Below, piece after piece: positions 60,201-64,000 of a stretch of DNA of 64,000 nucleotides. A program made the position numbers and the translations under genes. Under the pieces are notes generated by a model. That model saw only the letters and a list, made by a program, of their open reading frames with translations. It was not told the origin of the DNA and searched no databases. This DNA comes from JABDBE01 sp049585795 (GTDB taxonomy: Bacteria; Acidobacteriota; Terriglobia; Terriglobales; Acidobacteriaceae), in contig JBAVAQ010000026.1 of assembly GCA_049585795.1 (NCBI GenBank), forward strand, positions 248,001-312,000. The letters are read 5' to 3'. Numbering within the stretch: position 1 is the stretch's first letter; each line of letters starts with the position of its first letter.

Positions 60201-60447
60201 ACTCGATGTGCGCGATGTCATCGACCAGTGTGGTGAGCGCCCGCTCCGTCTGGAACACGATGCGGTTCGACATGTCGTCCGGATTGAGGCCCTGATAATC
60301 CCAGAGGATGCTAACGACAGGAATATTGATGTTCGGGAAGATGTCCGTAGGCGTGGTGAGAATGACGATGGGACCCAGGATCAGGAGCAGCAAAGCGACG
60401 ACCACAAAGGTATAAGGCCGCCGCAATGCAAGTCGGACAATCCACAT
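57280..60447 (-). CDS. RND-family inner-membrane efflux pump (AcrB-like)
   Basis: The 1,055-residue protein has the twelve-helix RND architecture with two large periplasmic loops. LALAVGILVDDATVEIENIN in helix 4 has the Asp-Asp proton-relay pair of drug exporters; GPADVDILVSLSKGHQPTAQ and the ending PLGRAVIGGLLLATVATLFF are typical. The N-terminus reads MWIVRLALRRPYTFVVVALL. Substrate range cannot be told from sequence. It is first of a three-gene operon. No TetR/MarR regulator is nearby; the upstream gap has an inverted repeat (60471-60578). Confidence 0.94.
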   Translation of the reverse strand: MWIVRLALRRPYTFVVVALLLLILGPIVILTTPTDIFPNINIPVVSILWDYQGLNPDDMSNRIVFQTERALTTLVDDIAHIESQSLNGIAVVKVFFQPHADITKAIAQVTAISQTQLRQLPPGTTPPLVITYSASSVPIIQLALSGQKLSEQQLFDYGVNFIRTRLITVPGCAIPYPYGGKQRQVQVDLDTNALQSKGLSPLDVVNAISAQNLILPAGTSKIGAFEYAVDTNSAPTTMAELNQLPIKTVGGTTIYIHDVAYVRDGFPPQTNIVRVNGQRSVLITVLKSGQASTLSIIAGIKSLLPEIQAGLPPELHIRPLADQSLFVRASIDGVLKEATIAACLTGLMILIFLGNWRSTVIIAVSIPLSILTSIIVLSALGETINIMTLGGLALAVGILVDDATVEIENINRNLALGKEVEHAILDGAQQIAVPAFVSTLAICIVFVPMFFLSGVARYLFVPLAEAVVFAMLASYLLSRTLVPTMAKYLLRGHEAETLAASQSRNPLVAMQIKFEEAFERFREGYHGLLERCLHHNRAFLLIFLGVCLASVVFLVPWLGQDFFPAVDAGQFKLHMRARTGTRIEETARLSDLVEQSIRQQIPPKEIDSIIDTIGLPYSSINLSYSNSAPIGPADVDILVSLSKGHQPTAQYVHDLRLRLPEEFPGITFSFLPADIVSQILNFGLPSPIDVQVVGYNTDGNRAFADKLLERLQQIPGTVDLHIQQPFDQPYLHVDVDRTKAQQVGFTQRDVANNLLISLSGSFQTTPEFWVNPKTGVSYSIATQTPQYRVDSLQDLENIPVTGPSGAPAGILASLASIHRGAGLAVVSHYDIQPMIDIYGSVQGRDLGGVARDINRIVQDSKKELPRGSQLMVRGQIQTMRSSYEGLLGGLLFSIVLVYLLIVVNFQSWLDPFIIISALPAALAGIVWFLFVTRTTISVPALTGSIMCVGVATANSILVVSFAKEQITEGKDALAAALNAGFTRFRPVLMTALAMIIGMVPMAIGLGEGGEQNAPLGRAVIGGLLLATVATLFFVPVFFSLLHGRRQRLARTQAKH

Positions 60448-60470
60448 AATTTCCTCTGGATGTACAAAAA

Positions 60471-60578
60471 CGTCGGCCCGCGCGCGCTCAATCGCAAGTA
60501 AGAAGAATCAGGTAAGAATGATGCAAAGTACCACTGCCCTTGCAGGCAGCCTTACAATTGTGCGCTGCGCGGCCGACG
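60471..60578. repeat. Long inverted repeat upstream of the efflux operon
   Basis: Arms 60471-60492 (CGTCGGCCCGCGCGCGCTCAAT) and 60557-60578 pair with about 18 of 22 matches, around a 64-base spacer. It lies 24 bases before the start codon of the pump gene on the minus strand, overlapping the expected promoter/leader. The remainder of the gap to 60745 (about 170 bases) shows nothing recognisable. Confidence 0.6.
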
Positions 60579-60745
60579 CCGGATCATTAATATTCTATTG
60601 GATTTAGTTTCTGAGCGAGGGATGCAGAGTTTTGAATGTAAAGATTTGTAGGCCTGGGGGAAATGCTAAATCCCGAATCCCCAGAGTTCCACGGGGACTA
60701 CTTCTTGCGTTCTGAGAGCTATTTGGGCGGGTCGGGCGAAGTGAC

Positions 60746-61138
60746 CTAGTTGGGTTTGCGAGTCTTGCCGTCGGAGAGGTACTGCAGCAGTGCGGTGTCA
60801 GCGGCCCGCTTGAACTTCTCCGCGGCCGCTACCCGCGGGCTGACTATACCCTCCGCGGTGGGTTTCTGGCCCAGGCTCTGGCGCAGCCGGTCGCCCTCTT
60901 CGGATTCGTTGGTCATGACCTGCATGTAGAACCAAAGGAAGTGGCGCATCTGATCGAGGGCTGACTTCAACACGTGCAGGGATTCGATCTCCGGCATCTG
61001 GCAGAGAGCTTCCATCAGTTCCGGATCGCCCGGAGCTTGCATGGCTGCGCAGTTCAACGTCTGCTGAATGGCCCGCAGGTCTTCCGTGACCCGCAGGATT
61101 CGCACATGAACCTCGTCCAGAAAATCACTTTTTTCCAT
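60746..61138 (-). CDS. Hypothetical soluble protein, 130 residues
   Basis: Helical, charged protein: MEKSDFLDEVHVRILRVTED, then IQQTLNCAAMQAPGDPELME and LKSALDQMRHFLWFYMQVMT, with a C-terminal IVSPRVAAAEKFKRAADTAL. There is no signal or membrane segment. I do not recognise a family. The ordered amphipathic helices and a good codon pattern support a gene. It is upstream of the efflux operon on the same strand, with a ~300-base gap holding an inverted repeat, so it is probably a separate unit. Confidence 0.7.
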   Translation of the reverse strand: MEKSDFLDEVHVRILRVTEDLRAIQQTLNCAAMQAPGDPELMEALCQMPEIESLHVLKSALDQMRHFLWFYMQVMTNESEEGDRLRQSLGQKPTAEGIVSPRVAAAEKFKRAADTALLQYLSDGKTRKPN

Positions 61139-61346
61139 GGCTCGCCGGCTTCCTCGATCGAGAAATACAAGCTCACCATCTCACCCGCGACCCTGGACTA
61201 ACAGATGTCCCACGTGCATGCGCTTTCGTAATTCGAGCCATTACTTTGGTATGAAGGGAACTGCGCTCGCACGAACGGCGGAAGCGATGGCCCATTCTTG
61301 CGGCTGAAAGACGCCACCGTAGCCTGTTTCGAGCGGTGTCAGGAGG

Positions 61347-62012
61347 CTAGCGCACGAAAGTACCCACGAAAGCGCTGCGCCTTCCGTGCGACTCCCAATC
61401 AACGTCAAGTCCCGGACCGCGATAGGAATCAGTGAGGGCGACAGCCGGCATTGAGTGGGTAAGCTGAGTCAACGGCGGATAGAAGGTCACTTCATTACCG
61501 CAGACATGGTCTGTGTTGTTGACTGGGCGGGTCCGCACTGTGGCGAACTGTCCAGCGCGCAGCAGCGCCACTCCGTGGCGCTCGGGATTGACCGCGAGTT
61601 CCATGGGAGCGGTGATTACCCGTTCCGTGTGACGCAGAAGTTCACCTCCCATTTGGTGTGCGAAGGCGATCAGAGCGGAGCTCTGTTGTGGGCTCGCCTG
61701 GTCGTCGACGAGGAGGACCGCCTGCGCGGGATAAGGATTCTCGTACGGATCACCCAGAGTCGCGCGGGCATGAACGGCCGCCGCGATGGTCAACCCGTCC
61801 AGCGGAACGCCCTCCCAGCTGCCGCTTTGCACGTGCCAGGCGAGAATGGCTTCATCGCCTACGAGGTTCACCTCGCCGTTGGCAAAACACTGGCCGGTAT
61901 AAACGTCAGCGCTGCGAGTCTCGATGTAGTCGCCGCGAATCTGCTGGCCGAGAGCGGACGTAGTAAGAGTTAGGAGTGCAACGCAGAAAAATTCAGACAA
62001 GCCATGCCGCAT
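61347..62012 (-). CDS. Exported DUF1326 protein
   Basis: A signal peptide (LSEFFCVALLTLTTSALGQQ) is followed by IRGDYIETRSADVYTGQCFA, NGEVNLVGDEAILAWHVQSG and SWEGVPLDGLTIAAAVHARA, which match the DUF1326 consensus GDY-E-R----YTG-CFANGE, and AVLLVDDQASPQQSSALIAF. Function of the family is unknown. It is 221 residues and divergent from the histidine-kinase gene, about 217 bases away. Confidence 0.88.
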   Translation of the reverse strand: MRHGLSEFFCVALLTLTTSALGQQIRGDYIETRSADVYTGQCFANGEVNLVGDEAILAWHVQSGSWEGVPLDGLTIAAAVHARATLGDPYENPYPAQAVLLVDDQASPQQSSALIAFAHQMGGELLRHTERVITAPMELAVNPERHGVALLRAGQFATVRTRPVNNTDHVCGNEVTFYPPLTQLTHSMPAVALTDSYRGPGLDVDWESHGRRSAFVGTFVR

Positions 62013-62228
62013 AGGTCACCTCATCCGAAAGTATTTGTCCATTGTCCTCCAAACGAGGCGATTGTGGAAAGTGGAGCGGATCGTGCACCATCAGCGATTT
62101 CGTTAGAAGCAAACATTCACTCTTCCTGATTTGGAACTTTAGTCACCTAATCTTTTCAGAAGTCGGGCTTCTGCAGAGATGCGGCGGCGGTCCGCCTCCG
62201 ATGGAACCATTAGCGAGATGTACTGGAA

Positions 62229-64000
62229 ATGAACAAACCCGCAATCTTGGAGAGCGGCAAACGGCAATTGCAAGTATTGCTGGTAGGAGGCAGCGCGGAG
62301 GACTGCGCCGATGTGAGCCATTTGCTCAAACAGGCGAACGAGGGGCAAGTTCATCTCCAATACGGCGCCTCGGCTGAAGAGGTGCGTAATCAGTTGGAAA
62401 GAGGAAGTTATGACCTTTTACTATGCAGTGACAAATCGACTGACCACGTTGCGCATCAGTTGTTACGCGAGGTGCGCCAACATGTTTCTGGCGTTCCGCT
62501 CATTTTTCTGAATGGTTCATCAGATCAAAACATGATCGAGGCCGCGATTCAGAGCGCAGCCTGTCATTATCCAACCCAGACCACTGTGCCGGAGACGCAA
62601 AGGGTGCCTGCGGATCTTAGCGCTGTCGATGTTCAATCCGCAGAACCCATGAATCCCAACTCCGGAGAGACCCTGCGCAAGCTTTGGCGCGCGGTCGAGC
62701 AGATGGCGGACGCGTTAATCATCATGGATCAATCGGGAATCATGGAGTACGTGAACCCGGCGTTCGAGGCACTCACCGGATATTCGCGGCAGGAAGCCAT
62801 CGGCCAGTCGTTCTCAATACTTACATCGGAGCAACATGAGGACGAGATTTACGAGGAAATGTGGAACATGGTTCGCTCCGGCAACGTGTTTCGGGGAATC
62901 GTGATGAACCGGAAGAAGAATGGGGAAACTTTAATCATCGAGAAAGCCCTCACCCCACTGCGAGACAGTACGGGAGAGATCACCCACTTCATTTCGACAG
63001 GTCGGGATATCAGCGAGCGGCGCAAGCTGGAATCGGATCTGCAACAAGCGCACAAAATGGACGCCATCGGTCGACTCGCCGGCGGCGTAGCGCATGACTT
63101 CAACAATCTGCTGCTGGTCATCAGCGCTTATGCCGAGCTTATGCTCGACTCGCTTTCCGATGAGGATCCTCTCTGTCGAAACGTGGCCGAAATCATCACC
63201 GCATCGCGCCGGGCAGCCGACTTGACCCGCCAGCTGTTGGCGTTTGGGCGGAAGCAGATGCAATCCTTGCAAATCCTCGACCTGAATACTGTCATTGGGG
63301 GAATCACGGAGATGCTGCCGCGGCTCATTGGTGAGGACATCGAGCTGGTATTTGCTCCCGCGCAGGATCTGGGCAAAGTAAAAGCGGACCCGATACAAAT
63401 CGAGCAGATCCTGATGAACCTAGCCGCGAATGCGCGTGACGCGATGCCGGGCGGCGGCAGGCTCAACATCGAAACCGCTATGGTAAGAGTCGATGAATCT
63501 TACGTGCAGCGGCATGCGATCGTGCCTCCGGGAGATTATGTCTTGCTCACGGTCACCGACTCGGGCCAAGGCATTGCTCCGGAACACCTGGGGCATATTT
63601 TTGAGCCCTTTTACACCACGAAAGAAGCTGGAAAAGGAACCGGGCTGGGGCTGGCGACGGTGTATGGCATCGTGAAACAGAGCGCAGGCTTCGTCTGGGT
63701 TTACAGCGAGCCCGGACTTGGGACCACGTTCAAAGTTTATCTGCCCCAAGTGCAACCTCTGGGCGGCGAGGTTCCCATTTCCAAGTCGGCCGAAGGTTCG
63801 CCTCGTGGCAGCGAGACCTTGCTGCTGGTGGAAGACGAAGCGTCGGTGCGGGTGGCTTCTGCGCAATTTCTTACTCGGAGTGGATACAGAGTGCTGGAAG
63901 CGAGCAACGGAGAAGATGCGTTGCGGGTGTCACGGGCGCACCCTGACCGGATCGCGTTGATGATTACGGACGTGGTGATGCCGAAAATGGGTGGGCCCAT
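62229..64000 (+). CDS. Hybrid PAS sensor histidine kinase, C-terminus cut by window end
   Basis: The frame opens at ATG 62229 and runs off the right edge, leaving ~590 residues. Order: a receiver-like N-terminal domain (QLQVLLVGGSAEDCADVSHL; the acceptor position reads LLLCSDKS, degenerate), PAS (from ~152; ADALIIMDQSGIMEYVNPAF), dimerisation domain with RLAGGVAHDFNNLLLV (phospho-His ~289), ATPase domain with QILMNLAANARDAMPGGG, DSGQGIAPEHLGHIFEPFYT and GKGTGLGLATVYGI, and a C-terminal receiver (from ~532; LLLVEDEASVRVASAQFLTR) with the Asp of MITDVVMP intact. It should autophosphorylate and relay to its own receiver. No membrane segment is seen; the rest lies beyond the window. Confidence 0.93.
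   Translation, partial: MNKPAILESGKRQLQVLLVGGSAEDCADVSHLLKQANEGQVHLQYGASAEEVRNQLERGSYDLLLCSDKSTDHVAHQLLREVRQHVSGVPLIFLNGSSDQNMIEAAIQSAACHYPTQTTVPETQRVPADLSAVDVQSAEPMNPNSGETLRKLWRAVEQMADALIIMDQSGIMEYVNPAFEALTGYSRQEAIGQSFSILTSEQHEDEIYEEMWNMVRSGNVFRGIVMNRKKNGETLIIEKALTPLRDSTGEITHFISTGRDISERRKLESDLQQAHKMDAIGRLAGGVAHDFNNLLLVISAYAELMLDSLSDEDPLCRNVAEIITASRRAADLTRQLLAFGRKQMQSLQILDLNTVIGGITEMLPRLIGEDIELVFAPAQDLGKVKADPIQIEQILMNLAANARDAMPGGGRLNIETAMVRVDESYVQRHAIVPPGDYVLLTVTDSGQGIAPEHLGHIFEPFYTTKEAGKGTGLGLATVYGIVKQSAGFVWVYSEPGLGTTFKVYLPQVQPLGGEVPISKSAEGSPRGSETLLLVEDEASVRVASAQFLTRSGYRVLEASNGEDALRVSRAHPDRIALMITDVVMPKMGGP

Noticed and set aside
1..64000. tRNA, rRNA, riboswitch, phage or transposase
   Set aside because: No cloverleaf, ribosomal RNA segment, integrase, transposase or structural phage gene was recognised. 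Absence by eye is weaker than a covariance search.

Overview
The window looks like a chromosomal segment of an Acidobacteriota bacterium, probably of the Koribacter/Terriglobia type. The basis is gene content and style, not a database search: a 1,312-residue Oar-like TonB receptor with a carboxypeptidase-regulatory N-terminus, a seven-repeat Ig-like lipoprotein, a DUF4097 protein beside a PDZ protein and an ECF sigma/anti-sigma pair, GC-rich coding sequence, and many intergenic palindromic repeats. I see no phage, transposase, CRISPR array, tRNA or rRNA.

Layout. 1-2492: ribosomal/translation cluster (rplY/ctc end, pth, rpsF, rpsR, rplI). 2846-6909: putative envelope-stress operon (ECF sigma, zinc-finger anti-sigma with HEAT repeats, DUF4097 protein, twin-PDZ protein). 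6941-8817 (minus): GAF-GAF-GGDEF cyclase and a small membrane protein. 8878-17890 (plus): recG, selA, DUF488, DUF6526, acpS, membrane spermidine-synthase-like protein, MlaD/MCE protein. 18049-23298 (minus): lipA, a membrane protein, pseudo-receiver-PilZ protein, fabF and two tandem acyl carrier proteins. 23593-30280: dtd, DUF4145, aconitase, and a metal locus (mntR, an Nramp-family transporter with altered motifs, a small membrane protein). 30408-43892: housekeeping enzymes, mostly on plus (DinB, DUF374 acyltransferase, folD, coaE, DegP-like protease, aldo/keto reductase, YjbR, ggt, TIM-barrel isomerase, asnS, arginase, ddl, trmJ). 43988-54419: surface and regulatory region (Ig-like lipoprotein, secreted hydrolase-fold protein lacking its nucleophile, TonB receptor, response regulator lacking its phospho-Asp, SET-domain protein). 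54494-60447 (minus): complete RND efflux operon. 60746-64000: two small genes and a hybrid histidine kinase cut by the window end.

The most unusual signal is a palindromic repeat of about 50 bp built from two short stem-loops. It occurs between genes (3446, 22970, 23490, 25002, 14200) and also, as a 51-nt in-frame and same-frame insertion, inside two conserved enzymes, recG (10213-10263) and selA (11700-11750). This resembles the protein-coding palindromic elements described in Rickettsia. At least four other palindromic families occupy the gaps.

Functionally the window joins core metabolism (translation, lipid and lipoate synthesis, TCA, one-carbon, CoA, cell wall) with envelope sensing and transport. 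Several regulators have lost canonical residues: two receiver-like domains and the Nramp metal site. Starts, functions and family names come from reading motifs; no homology search was run.
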